Positions 56,061-64,000 of a stretch of DNA of 64,000 bases are shown here, in pieces. Under the pieces are notes generated by a model. It ran no database searches, was not told the DNA's origin, and saw only the letters and a list, made by a program, of their open reading frames with translations. This DNA is from CAVVDY01 sp963819645 (GTDB taxonomy: Bacteria; Acidobacteriota; Terriglobia; Terriglobales; Acidobacteriaceae): contig CAWFWZ010000001.1 in the NCBI GenBank assembly GCA_963819645.1, forward strand, positions 310,001 through 374,000. The letters are read 5' to 3'. A program made the translations under genes and the position numbers. Numbering within the stretch: position 1 is the first letter of the stretch; every line of letters begins with the position of its first letter.

Positions 56061-56588
56061 ATGTCAGTCACCCATCAAATCTCGATCGAAGACTACCTGG
56101 CTAAGGCTTATCGTCCCGACCGCGATTACGTTGACGGCGAGGTGGCGGAGCGGAACGTGGGCGAGAAAGAGCACTCAATAGTGCAGGCTTTCTTCGTGAA
56201 GTGGTTCGCCATGTTTGAGCGGGATTGGCAGCTGGAAGCCTTTCCTGAAATTCGCATTCGCGTCACCCGGAACCGGGTGCGTATCGCCGATGTTGCTGTG
56301 GAGCGTATCGGGATACCGTATGAGGCGGTTCTCGAAAAGCCGCCCATCGCCGTCGTCGAAATTCTTTCTCCGCAGGACCGAGTTTCGCGCTACCAGGAAC
56401 GTCTGGAGGATTATCGCAGCATGGGAATTGAGCACGTCTGGGTCATCGATCCCATTCGATGCAAAGCCTACGACTGCAGCGCTATCGATTGGCAGCCGGT
56501 TGAGAACTTCACTATCGCCGGCACTCCCGTTCATGTCGCACTCGTGAGCCTGTGGGAAAAGCTCGCCAAGATGCATTCGTTCCGATAG
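56061..56588 (+). CDS. Uma2-family putative endonuclease
   Basis: 175 residues. The PD-(D/E)xK core is recognisable: DRDYVDGEVAERNVGEKEHS, IRIRVTRNRVRIADVAVE (catalytic Asp), PPIAVVEILSPQD (Glu), then RLEDYRSMGIEHVWVIDP. Uma2 proteins are widespread, often multi-copy and uncharacterised. It lies about 50 bases after the SpoIIAA-like gene in the same direction. Confidence 0.87.
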   Translation: MSVTHQISIEDYLAKAYRPDRDYVDGEVAERNVGEKEHSIVQAFFVKWFAMFERDWQLEAFPEIRIRVTRNRVRIADVAVERIGIPYEAVLEKPPIAVVEILSPQDRVSRYQERLEDYRSMGIEHVWVIDPIRCKAYDCSAIDWQPVENFTIAGTPVHVALVSLWEKLAKMHSFR

Positions 56589-56594
56589 CCGACC

Positions 56595-57586
56595 TTACGC
56601 TGCCCCACCGCTGGTGATCGCTCCTAGTGCTTCTCCGGAGCCGTCGTCGGGAAGCACATCCTCAAGCGGGTACCCAAGTTCCTTCCACTCGTAGTATCCG
56701 CCCAGCAACGGACGCACCTGTCGAATACCGTGTCTTCTGAGTTGCAGCGCCACACGGGCGCTGGTAGCTTCGTTCGGTCAAGTACAAAACAGAATAATTT
56801 CGCCGTCGCGCGAGATTTCGCCGTTGCGCGCCTCCAGGTCCTCCGGGGAAATACGCAGCGCGCCGGGAAGGGTGTGGGGATCGGGGAGCAAGTCGAGAGG
56901 ATGACGCAGGTCGATGATGGTTACGGGCTGGTTAAGATCGAGCTTCGCCTTGAGTTCCTGCGGCGTGATGCGTCCGCCCTTCACCTGATTCAGGAATCGC
57001 TCGCGTTCGTAATAGCGGTAGCCGATGTAAGCGATGAAGGCGCCGACGAAGAGCAGCAGCGTCCATGATCCCAGACGTTGCAGATCGTCGGTGATCCGGC
57101 TGATCTGATTGCTGAAGAAGTAGCCGGCGAGCGTGAAGGTCGCCGCCCACAAGCGCCGCGCCCGCAAAAGCGAAGGGCGCGAAACGAACGTAAGGAGTTC
57201 CGACGACGGCCGACAGCGGAGCAGCGGCAGTGTTCAGGCCGGGTACAAACTTCGAAAACAACAGCGTTCGCAAGCCGAACTTGGCGAACTTCGCTTCGGT
57301 CTGGCGAACGCAGGTGTCAGGCTCGAGCGAGATCTTGCAGAGCAGGCGCAAGACGCCGAGACCGCGTCGCTTGCCCACGTAATACCAAACCGAGTCGCTG
57401 AGCAGGGACGCGACCGCCGCGGCCAGCACGGTCATGAACAGGCTCATCTGCCGCTGGCCAGCCAAGCGCACCGCAGGTCAGCAGCAAGGGAGCGACCGGC
57501 ACAGGTAGTCCCGCCTGTTCGCCGAGCACCCACACGAATACCAGCAGGTATCCGTACTGAAGCACGAATTGGATGGTTTCAGACAA
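56595..57586 (-). CDS. DedA membrane protein fused to rhodanese, candidate selenoprotein (in-frame UGA; frame disrupted)
   Basis: The N-terminal 200 residues are DedA/SNARE-associated: YGYLLVFVWVLGEQAGLPVPVAP, SDSVWYYVGKRRG, FSKFVPGLNTAAAPLSA. +1 breaks lie near 57470 and 57150. The C-terminal rhodanese has GGRITPQELKAKL, VTIIDLRHPLDL and GALRISPEDLEAR, then ILFCT-UGA-PNEATSARVALQLRRHG and RPLLGGYYEW, ending at 56595 (about 329 residues). The UGA (56778-56780) falls six positions before the conserved Ser of SARVAL, exactly where the catalytic Cys of rhodaneses lies (compare GlpE CYHGNSS). Conserved sequence runs 60 codons past it and a SECIS-like hairpin follows. A C-to-A base error is the alternative. 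Confidence 0.72.
56745..56780 (-). promoter_or_regulatory. Candidate bacterial SECIS after UGA of the rhodanese
   Basis: On the minus strand the UGA (56780-56778) is followed after 14 nt by a perfect 7-bp stem CAGCGCC / GGCGCTG (56763-56757 and 56751-56745). The 5-nt loop is CGTGT. The UGA-to-loop distance is 21 nt and the second loop base is G. Confidence 0.62.
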
Positions 57587-57883
57587 GAAGAGCTATTCCC
57601 CGGCAGCGTCAAACAAGTGGATGCCAATAGTTACGCAAAGTTTCGCAAGGCAAGCATGAAAATAGTACCTTAAGTGCGATGGGTGGAAGCTCTGCGGGTG
57701 GAAGCCTTCTGCGGGTGGAAGCCTCCGCATTTATGCGGAGGAGCGACAATGCCTATTCGCGTGCGCTTTAGCGCTGGCCCGCGGCAAAGCCAGATCACGT
57801 CTGAAAGCTCATCCCTCATATAAATGCGAGGGCTCTCACCTCCGGCGAAGAGCGAATGGCGAACAGCGAACAGCGGCTTTTTC
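57587..57883. repeat. Gene-free stretch with tandem and palindromic repeats
   Basis: GGGTGGAAGC occurs three times in tandem at about 57680-57722, followed by CCTCCGCATTTATGCGGAGG and other short palindromes to 57840. The region separates the starts and ends of two minus-strand genes; no coding sequence is supportable. Confidence 0.55.
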
Positions 57884-60142
57884 TTACCAGCCCTGCGGCC
57901 TCTCCTCCGCCGGTTTCTGTGTCGCTGGTTTCACCGACGTCTCCTCCGGCGGCATCTGGTATGCCGAATTCGGAATGCCCATCAGGTACATGTCGAACCA
58001 GCCAACGATGTTCTCCAGCCGTTCGATGCGATGCCAGGGCTGCCCCGAGCGCGACAGCTCATGCGACTCGCCGGGGAAGCGCACCATCACCGTCGGCTTG
58101 TGCATGTACTTCAACGCGCGAAACATCTGCTCGCCGCCGCTGGTCGGAGGCGTGCGGTAATCGGCGTCGCCGAGGATGAACATCATCGGCGTGTCCACAT
58201 TCTTGATGTAGGTGATGGGCGAGCGATTGACGTAGTCCTGGAAGTCGTCGAACGGCGGCGCCTTGAACCAGTTCGGCTGGAAGAGCGTGAAGTCGGCGGT
58301 ATACCACCACGAAGCCCAGTCGGCGATGTCGCGCTGCGCAACTGCTGCCTCGAAACGATGCGTGTGGCCGACCGTCCAGTCGGTCAGCAGGCCGCCTCCG
58401 CTGCCTCCGGTGACGCCAAGCTTTTGCTGATCGACGTAGCCGTTCTTCAGCATCTCGTCCACGCCGATCATCAGGTCTTTGTAGTCGTCGCCGGGATACT
58501 TGTATTGGATGATGTTGCCGAAGTCCTGGCCGTAGCTGGTCGAGCCGCGCGGATTGGGATACAGCACGACGTATCCCTTCGCCGCCATCCACTGGAACTC
58601 GTGATCGAACACCCAGCCGTACGCGGTGTGCGGACCGCCGTGAATGTTGAGGATCAGCGGGTACTTTTTCGTTGGGATCGAAGTCAGGCGGCTTCTGAAT
58701 CCACGCCTGAATCTTCTTGCCGTCGAAGCTGGTGTACCAGATCTCTTCCGGCTCCGATCAGCTTGAGCTCGCTGAAGAGCGGCCCGTTCAGGTTGGTGAT
58801 CTGGCGTTGGCAGCCGTCCTTGTTGAGCACGAACAGCTCGTCGATCATCGTCGGCGTCGAGATGTTCATCACCACGACTTTGCCGTCGTCGGAAGTCGTG
58901 AACTGCTCGACTGCCTGATCGCCGCGCGAGAGCTCCTGCGGTGAACCTTCGCCTGATCACGCGCCATAGGGCCTACGTCGAAGCGAACCAGAATGGCTCG
59001 GCCCTTCTTTGGCGACAACGTCGAGCAGCTGTGATGCCGTCTTTCGACCACACTGGAGTGAGTCGACCAGCCGCACGTGGAGCGCGGTTGTCGCCGCCGA
59101 CACCGCTGTTCACGTCGAAGTCGTAGTTGGCGGTGAGGTTCTTCGCCATGGCTCCCGGCGTGAGGTCGAGCATCCACAGATCGGGCTCGGCGTACGACCG
59201 CACCGGGTCCTCGCACCGCGCCGATGAACGCGACACGCTTGCCGTCAGGCGAGAGCACCATGTCGCTGACGCCGCCCAGCAAGCCCGCCCAGCTTCACCT
59301 TGGTAGATGAGCTGGACCGTCGCCGCCCGCTGCCGGCACCGAAAGAATGTCGGCCTGCGGCAGCTCGTAATAAGGCTCGATCGACGCGGTTGGCGTGGAA
59401 GATGATGCGGCTGCCATCAGGCAGGAAGCTTGGTTCCTGCTCATCGAACTCGCCGGTGGTGAGTTGCTTCGGCGTGCTCTTGGCCTCGCTCGATGTAGGG
59501 CACATCAACGATCCAGATGTGCCGATGATGCTTGGGATCGAGATAGCCCGCTCCGTTGAAGCGATACACGGCGCGGGTGATGATCTTCACGTCGCTCTCA
59601 TGCTCGGGCTCGCCGCCAGCGTCCTTCTTCAGCTTCTTGGCGAAGTCGTCAGGAGTCGCGTCGCAAAGGAACGCGATGCGCTTACCGTCGGGCGACCATA
59701 CCGGGTCGCCCACTCCACGCGGCATGTCGGTGAAGGTCCAGGCCTCGCCACCGCCGAGCGAGAGCAGCGCGAGTTGCGATGCCGGAGGCTTGCCGTCCTT
59801 CGGTGGCTCGCCGCTGCCACGCACGAAGACGATCCACTTGCCGTCAGGCGACCAGCGCGGATCCGAGTCGTGCTTGCCGTTGGTCAAGCGCCGTGGCGCC
59901 GACGCGCCATCGGTTGCGACCGTCCACAGCGACGTCTCGTATCCATCTTTCTTGTCGTTGACGTTCACCTTGACGAACACCACCTGCGATCCGTCGGGCG
60001 AGACCTGCGGATCGCCGATCCACTGAAAGCGGAACAGGTCTTTCTCGGTGATGGAGCGTTTGGCTTGAGCGAAACAGCACGATGTAGCAAGCAGAACCAG
60101 TAGAAGCGAGCAGCAGATCTTAAGGCGCACGATGGGAGCCAT
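57884..60142 (-). CDS. Secreted S9-family acylaminoacyl peptidase-like enzyme (many frame breaks)
   Basis: The N-terminus has a signal peptide (LKICCSLLLVLLATSCCFAQ) and propeller repeats (IGDPQVSPDGSQVVFVKV, DPRWSPDGKWIVFVRG, DPVWSPDGKRIAFLCD). From 59490 to 58700 the frame changes at least five times, but segments such as EPSFLPDGSRIIFHANR, DMVLSPDGKRVAFIGAV, AMAKNLTANYDFDVNSG are conserved. The catalytic domain (to 57884) is intact: LNIHGGPHTAYGW, Ser in VTGGSGGGLLTDW, Asp in LGDADYRTPP and His in GESHELSR. It is the most broken gene of the window; consensus errors remain more likely than decay, because conservation is seen in every piece. Confidence 0.8.
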
Positions 60143-60247
60143 CCTCGAAGAGAGTCGCAGTCTGTTATATGCGGCCTGTGCATCAGTTGTCGAGCGAAGT
60201 CAGTGTCCCTGAAGGATTACGGTCACGGCGTATACTGTTCTCCCATC

Positions 60248-60940
60248 ATGAGCCAGCATCCCAGCGGCATAAAGAACCTGGTTCCCGAGTTGACCAAGAA
60301 GGCGAAGTCTGCCGTCCTGCGCGGAGAACCGGAGCCGCGATGGCCCGGCTTTGTCGCTCTTATGGCCGGCTCCTGTCTGCATTTCGTGCTGCCGTCTCGC
60401 TTGTCGATCGGACCCGACTGGCTGCTTCCGCTGGCGATGGGGTTGTTGCTGATACCCATCATGGCCTCCCACAAGCGAGGCTCCTACGCCATTGCCCGCT
60501 CGCTTACCTTCATCGCAACCAGCGCTTTAACGTTGGCGCTGATCGCTTCTTTAGCCTTGCTGATTCAAGGCTTGCCAAAACATAAGGACACTCCCGAAGC
60601 CCTGCTGCGCTCCGCCTCAGTGTTATGGGTCACGAACATCATTGTGTTCGCGTTGTGGTATTGGAAGCTGGATGCCGGTGGACCGGTCGGCAGAGACAAT
60701 TCCACGGGCCCGATCGAAAGCTCATTCCTCTTCCCGCAGATGAGTCGGCAGCCACCCGATCCCAGTTGGTCGCCCGAGTTTATCGACTATCTGTTTCTGG
60801 CATTCAACACCAGCACAGCCTTCTCACCAACCGACACCGCCGTGCTCGATGGGTGGGCGAAGATCATGATGATGCTACAGTCGCTGATCTCGCTCAGCGT
60901 GCTGGTCGTCCTCGCGGCAAGAGCTATCAACGTGTTGTAG
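60248..60940 (+). CDS. Multi-helix membrane protein, DUF1345-like
   Basis: 230 residues with about five to six helices: WPGFVALMAGSCLHFVLP, WLLPLAMGLLLIPIM, IATSALTLALIASLALLI, ASVLWVTNIIVFALWYWKL and MMLQSLISLSVLVVLAARAINVL. The block DYLFLAFNTSTAFSPTDTAVLDGWAK is conserved in a family of bacterial membrane proteins often listed under DUF1345. Function unknown. It starts at the ATG 60248. Confidence 0.7.
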   Translation: MSQHPSGIKNLVPELTKKAKSAVLRGEPEPRWPGFVALMAGSCLHFVLPSRLSIGPDWLLPLAMGLLLIPIMASHKRGSYAIARSLTFIATSALTLALIASLALLIQGLPKHKDTPEALLRSASVLWVTNIIVFALWYWKLDAGGPVGRDNSTGPIESSFLFPQMSRQPPDPSWSPEFIDYLFLAFNTSTAFSPTDTAVLDGWAKIMMMLQSLISLSVLVVLAARAINVL

Positions 60941-60946
60941 GGATCG

Positions 60947-61297
60947 CTATTGTCGTCTCGCCAGCACCAACCCGATTCCGGCAAACACCAGGTCGAGCTT
61001 AGAGCTATGCAATCTGCTTACGCGCTCCGTTAAAAAGCTTTTATCGATTGTGATTAGCTGGGAAATGTTGGCGACGGAGTTCTTCGGCAAGCCGGTGCTG
61101 CGCGCCGAAAGGTGAACGTTACCCGGCATCAGCGCCCATTTCACGTTGCTGGTGAGCGGGACACACACGACAGTCGCTATATCACTACGATTGAATGAGT
61201 CGGACTGTACGACCACAACCGGTCTGCGCAATCCCGGGGACGACTTCCGCGGTGCAGGCAATTCGGCCCACCAGATTTCACCCTGCGAAATCACCAT
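60947..61297 (-). CDS. PemK/MazF-type mRNA interferase toxin
   Basis: 116 residues. Typical MazF opening ISQGEIWWAELP and GLRRPVVVVQSDSFNRSDIATVVCVPLT, then NISQLITIDKSFLTERVSRL. It cleaves mRNA at short sites; specificity unknown. It overlaps the antitoxin gene by 7 bases and is transcribed after it. Confidence 0.9.
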   Translation of the reverse strand: MVISQGEIWWAELPAPRKSSPGLRRPVVVVQSDSFNRSDIATVVCVPLTSNVKWALMPGNVHLSARSTGLPKNSVANISQLITIDKSFLTERVSRLHSSKLDLVFAGIGLVLARRQ

Positions 61298-61527
61298 TCA
61301 CTCTTTTCGAGGACGTTCTGTGCTGCCGACGCGGTGAAAGGATCCTGAAGGGAACCAATTTCAGAGCAGGCTTGGTTAACTGCTACCGTGATTTCGTCCG
61401 GCGAGTGCCGTGCCACGTATTCACGTAGAGCATCGCTGAACACGCGGCTGCGCGAACGCTTGGTCCGTCTGGCCAGCCGCTCCGCTCGCTCGAAGATGTC
61501 GTCAGGGATGGAGACCGCAGTTTTCAT
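61291..61527 (-). CDS. Ribbon-helix-helix antitoxin (MazE-like partner)
   Basis: 78 residues from 61527. The N-terminal MKTAVSIPDDIFERAERLARRTKRSRSRVF is a ribbon-helix-helix DNA-binding fold; the C-terminal half (LREYVARHSPDEITVAVNQ) is the toxin-binding tail. Overlap with mazF shows translational coupling. A longer upstream frame only reads through a palindromic repeat. Confidence 0.87.
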   Translation of the reverse strand: MKTAVSIPDDIFERAERLARRTKRSRSRVFSDALREYVARHSPDEITVAVNQACSEIGSLQDPFTASAAQNVLEKSEW

Positions 61528-61875
61528 ACCAGAAGTATAACCGACATCGCGACCGCCAGCACCCGGCCAGGTTTGAAAGGGCATGGCTTCAGCCATGCCG
61601 ACCCGAGTTCCCCTTTTTGTCATCCCGAGGAGGACGTTAGTCCGACGAGGGACCTGCAGTTCGCGCGCTTTACTTCCCGCCGATTGTCATCACGAGACCA
61701 TGTTTTGGCCGAGGGATCTGTTCTTGATCGCTCTTCGTTCCAGCATCTGGCAAAAGACCTAACAGCGAATGGCGAATGCGATTCCCAAAGTTCATGGCTC
61801 GTGAGTCCCGCTTATGCCAACATCAAGAATGAACGGGCACCCGGCCGACGAGACCCGACCCAGTCCGCAGGACGA

Positions 61876-62031
61876 AACAATCTGTAGCCCAGCACGGGAG
61901 TGCTGGGTAACCGTAATAAAAAGGCGAAGAGTCCCTTCAGGGACGAGACAAAGATGTGCCGCCCCTAAAGGGGCTCTGGGATATTTAAAGGGTGCGGCAC
62001 CCAGGGTTCCCACCCTGGGCTACAGATTGTT
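61876..62031. mobile_element. MITE-like element with 17-bp terminal inverted repeats
   Basis: Left end AACAATCTGTAGCCCAG (61876-61892), right end CTGGGCTACAGATTGTT (62015-62031): exact inverse complements. Length 156 bases, no coding sequence. Inside are GTCCC/GGGAC and GCCCC/GGGGC hairpins. A related left end is at 40748-40764. No transposase is in the window. Confidence 0.6.
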
Positions 62032-62959
62032 CCGTTCTTCGAACTCCGGCTCGCGGGACCGCTGTTCATCTGATCGCACCGACCACTTCCCAGGTTAGCC
62101 CAACTGAAGGGCGAACCTGGGGCACCTGCCGGGCGTGCTGACGGATGTCAGAGACAGGTTTGAAAGGGCACGGCTTCAGCCGTGCCGCATCCTTCCTTTT
62201 TGATTTGTCATCCCGAGGAGGACGACAGTCCGACGAGGGACCTGCAGTTGTGCCGTCCCCCAAAAGATGTTCCAGCATGCCGAATGCATGCTTTGTATCA
62301 GGGCACGCCTTCAGGCGTGCCAATGCCGGCCACCCAAGTGGGCGCTTTAGCGCCTGAGGTGATGGGTGGCCCGGGCAAGCATTCTGAGTAGTCAATGAAC
62401 CCGAGGGTGCCCCGTCCAGCCATAGGTTGGTTGGGCGGGGATTTTGACTTTCGTCCCTTGGGATCGGGAAGTATTCTAAACATTGCACCGAATCGCACTG
62501 CAGACGAAACCCCCATGCAACCAAACGAAGGTTGCATGGGGCACCCTCGTGAGCGTTGCCTGGGCCACCCGCCCGTCCGAGTGAGCGGGACAGGACAGAC
62601 GGGCCAGCGACGCCATTCCGATTTCCAAGTCGCGGCTAGCCTGTAGTGAATCTCAACACCCCGGTTACCTTCGTAACCTCGCCTCGTCAGATTTCACTTT
62701 CTACATAAGTTGAGAAACCCGTAAACTCTATTCGAGGACGCGGGAAATCTGCGTGCGCCTGATGGCGCTCTCGAACGAAGGTTCTTTGAAATCCAGACTG
62801 GCCGTAGGTCGTCGTCCACCAAGGCCGAAAGGCGAGACTGAGCACCAGCTAAGTCGTTTGTTTTCAAATATCGGCTTGTAAGTCTCACGCGCTCAAATAT
62901 TTGCGCGAGAAAACATGTCTAAAGTGTTGAAAACAAAATATCGCGCATGCAATTTTTTT

Positions 62960-62975
62960 CGTGATGTACATCACA
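62960..62975 (+). promoter_or_regulatory. CRP/FNR-type box, repeat copy 1
   Basis: CGTGA-TGTACA-TCACA; the core GTGATGTACATCAC is a perfect 14-base palindrome. Confidence 0.45.
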
Positions 62976-63311
62976 TCGAAAGTGCAAACTCGCGAGACGT
63001 GGGTCGTCAGAAACGTTCAGCAGGGGGCTTCGCGGTGCCGTGCCTAACGGCACTCAGGTTGTTGGAGATACGCTCACCCGCCGTTGAAACGGCGGGCTAA
63101 CCTGTATCTCGCCTACGGCGAGGGCGCATTGATCAGAGCGGGGTATCCACCAGGAAACCCAAAGCATCGGCTCACGAGCAAACGGGAGAAATTTCGATCG
63201 CTAAGTCGTTTGTTTTCAAATATCGGCTTGTAAGTCTCACGCGCTCAAATATTTGCGTGATAAAACATGCCTAAACTGTTGAAAACAAAATATCGTGCAT
63301 GCAATTTTTTT

Positions 63312-63327
63312 CGTGATGTACGTCACA
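63312..63327 (+). promoter_or_regulatory. CRP/FNR-type box, repeat copy 2
   Basis: CGTGA-TGTACG-TCACA, same position in the second copy of the 130-base repeat. Flanking bases differ after the box. Confidence 0.45.
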
Positions 63328-63397
63328 TTATGCGAGCCAATTTCGGCGGGCGAACTCACCATTCACTGACTGACAACTGACCACTGACAACTGTAGT

Positions 63398-64000
63398 TCA
63401 CGCCGTTGGCTTGTCTCGCGGTGGCTCATAGGCGAAGAAGTCGTGATGAAAGCGCTGCGCGTATTCGCGGATGAGTTGCTCGACCCGGTTCGAGTCTTGT
63501 GAGCGGACAATCAACCCGGCGTGGTGCGACTTATCGTTCATGCGCCAGACAATCTCGGGATCGTTGTAGGCCGAGGTGTCCGGCCATTCCTGACGCGCCA
63601 GCGAGATCAGCAGTCCGGCGAAATCGTTGCGCAGCGGCGTGACGGTGTAAGGCTGGTTTCCGCCAGCGACCTCGACCTTCGCCCACTCCGCCCACAGGTT
63701 GAGGCCGGTTGCCGCTTCCACCAACTCCGCGATGTGCGCGCCGCCGACACGGGCCGATGTCTCCAGAAAATACAGCCGGCCATCGCGTCCGCGGATGAAC
63801 TCGCTGTGCGAAGCGCCGCGCAACAGGCCGAAGGCTTTCAGCACCTGCTCGTTCAGCGCGCGCAGCGGGCGCTCTTCCTCCGATCCCGGAGCAAGCGTTC
63901 GCGTGGTAAAGACGTCGCCGCTCTGCGAAACCTCCATCGGCGGCCGACCGTACTTGCTGCTGACAGAAAGCAGCACCTGCTTTTCGTAGGTGATGGTGTC
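63398..64000 (-). CDS. ATP-grasp domain protein (3' part only)
   Basis: The last 200 codons are present; the 5' part lies beyond the window. The segment GASHSEFIRGRDGRLYFLETSARVGGAHIAELVEAATGLNLW is the metal- and ATP-binding end of an ATP-grasp domain (E and N/S equivalents in FLETSARVGG). A C-terminal domain of about 75 residues follows (MNDKSHHAGLIVRSQD). ATP-dependent carboxylate-amine ligase of the carbamoyl-phosphate-synthase-like group; substrate unknown. Confidence 0.8.
   Translation of the reverse strand, partial: DTITYEKQVLLSVSSKYGRPPMEVSQSGDVFTTRTLAPGSEEERPLRALNEQVLKAFGLLRGASHSEFIRGRDGRLYFLETSARVGGAHIAELVEAATGLNLWAEWAKVEVAGGNQPYTVTPLRNDFAGLLISLARQEWPDTSAYNDPEIVWRMNDKSHHAGLIVRSQDSNRVEQLIREYAQRFHHDFFAYEPPRDKPTA

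Larger units (their letters stand above)
62848..63332. repeat. Pair of 130-base direct repeats carrying CRP-like boxes
   Basis: Copies at about 62848-62980 and 63201-63332, 353 bases apart and roughly 94% identical by eye. Each begins CTAAGTCGTTTGTTTTCAAA, is AT-rich, contains GTTGAAAACAAAATAT (inverse of the start) and ends in a CGTGA-N6-TCACA box. Confidence 0.7.
61528..63397. repeat. 1.9-kb gene-free repeat region
   Basis: No supportable gene. Contents in order: a composite of palindrome plus TGTCATC element at about 61570-61668, copied at 62157-62255; a TGTCATCACGAG element at 61686-61730; a two-hairpin element with terminal inverted repeats at 61876-62031; palindromes at 62275-62360; a 130-base AT-rich repeat twice (62848-62980, 63201-63332); between these GCCGTGCCTAACGGCAC-type palindromes (63035-63110); and a CTGACAACTGACCACTGACAA motif near 63370. 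Confidence 0.65.

Noticed and set aside
61886..62031. tRNA or structured RNA gene in the hairpin cluster
   Set aside because: The hairpins follow the two-hairpin repeat pattern seen at four other sites; no tRNA arms or TTCRANNC box are present.

Overview
The window looks like a chromosomal stretch of an Acidobacteriota genome, probably Terriglobia-like. I infer this from the GC-rich coding sequence, the menaquinone-type quinone methylation gene, GloVer-repeat and DUF2911/DUF3455/DUF6599-type secreted proteins, a lineage-typical Cys-rich protein family, and dense interspersed palindromic repeats. No rRNA, tRNA, phage, integrase or CRISPR array was found.

Layout. 0-9 kb: small enzymes (DinB, TrmJ-like methyltransferase, SDR, GNAT), a threonine aldolase, a tiny SelW/Rdx-like protein with an in-frame UGA, and a CocE hydrolase. 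9-13 kb: a divergent pair made of an ECF sigma factor with its anti-sigma and a Tat-exported phosphoesterase/cupredoxin/DUF2231 operon. Both sides carry the same promoter architecture. 13-25 kb: acyl-CoA dehydrogenase, MeaB and methylmalonyl-CoA epimerase, TsaB-RimI, CysK-CysE, Mrp, an S9 peptidase and a LOG protein. 25-27 kb: a peroxide module of PerR/Fur, AhpC and AhpD. 27.4-37.7 kb: two Crp/Fnr regulators, then a compact respiratory locus. It encodes an outer-membrane barrel with a DmsE/MtrA-type decaheme cytochrome, a CbcL-like 11-heme plus cytochrome b protein, an ImcH-like 7-heme NapC/NirT protein, and a radical-SAM/SPASM enzyme of the AhbD/NirJ heme type. 38-64 kb: AmiC-type amidase, secreted proteins, DUF72, cyclophilin, two toxin-antitoxin pairs, TerC, NadB, AroB-UbiE, a parvulin with an epimerase, a CDF transporter, Uma2, a DedA-rhodanese fusion with an in-frame UGA at its catalytic position, a second S9 peptidase, and a repeat-rich 1.9-kb gene-free region before a partial ATP-grasp gene.

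Three points stand out. (1) Two unrelated genes, the SelW-like one and the DedA-rhodanese fusion, have an in-frame UGA exactly where redox or catalytic Cys is expected. Each is followed 20-21 nt later by the apical loop of a stem-loop with bacterial-SECIS geometry, so the organism probably makes selenoproteins. (2) The cytochrome locus is a nearly complete quinol-to-outer-surface electron route, with CRP/FNR-type boxes in front of several of its genes. (3) More than 30 conserved genes or gene parts are broken by single-base changes, and almost all are +1 insertions. That pattern fits consensus errors of an insertion-prone sequencing method better than gene decay, so I annotate those genes as real genes with disrupted frames.

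Interspersed repeats fill most intergenic gaps: a stop-codon-supplying family with a TGTCATC-ACGAG core, two-hairpin elements (one copy with 17-bp terminal inverted repeats), short 'GGCTGAAGCC' palindromes, and a duplicated 130-bp AT-rich unit containing a CRP-like box.
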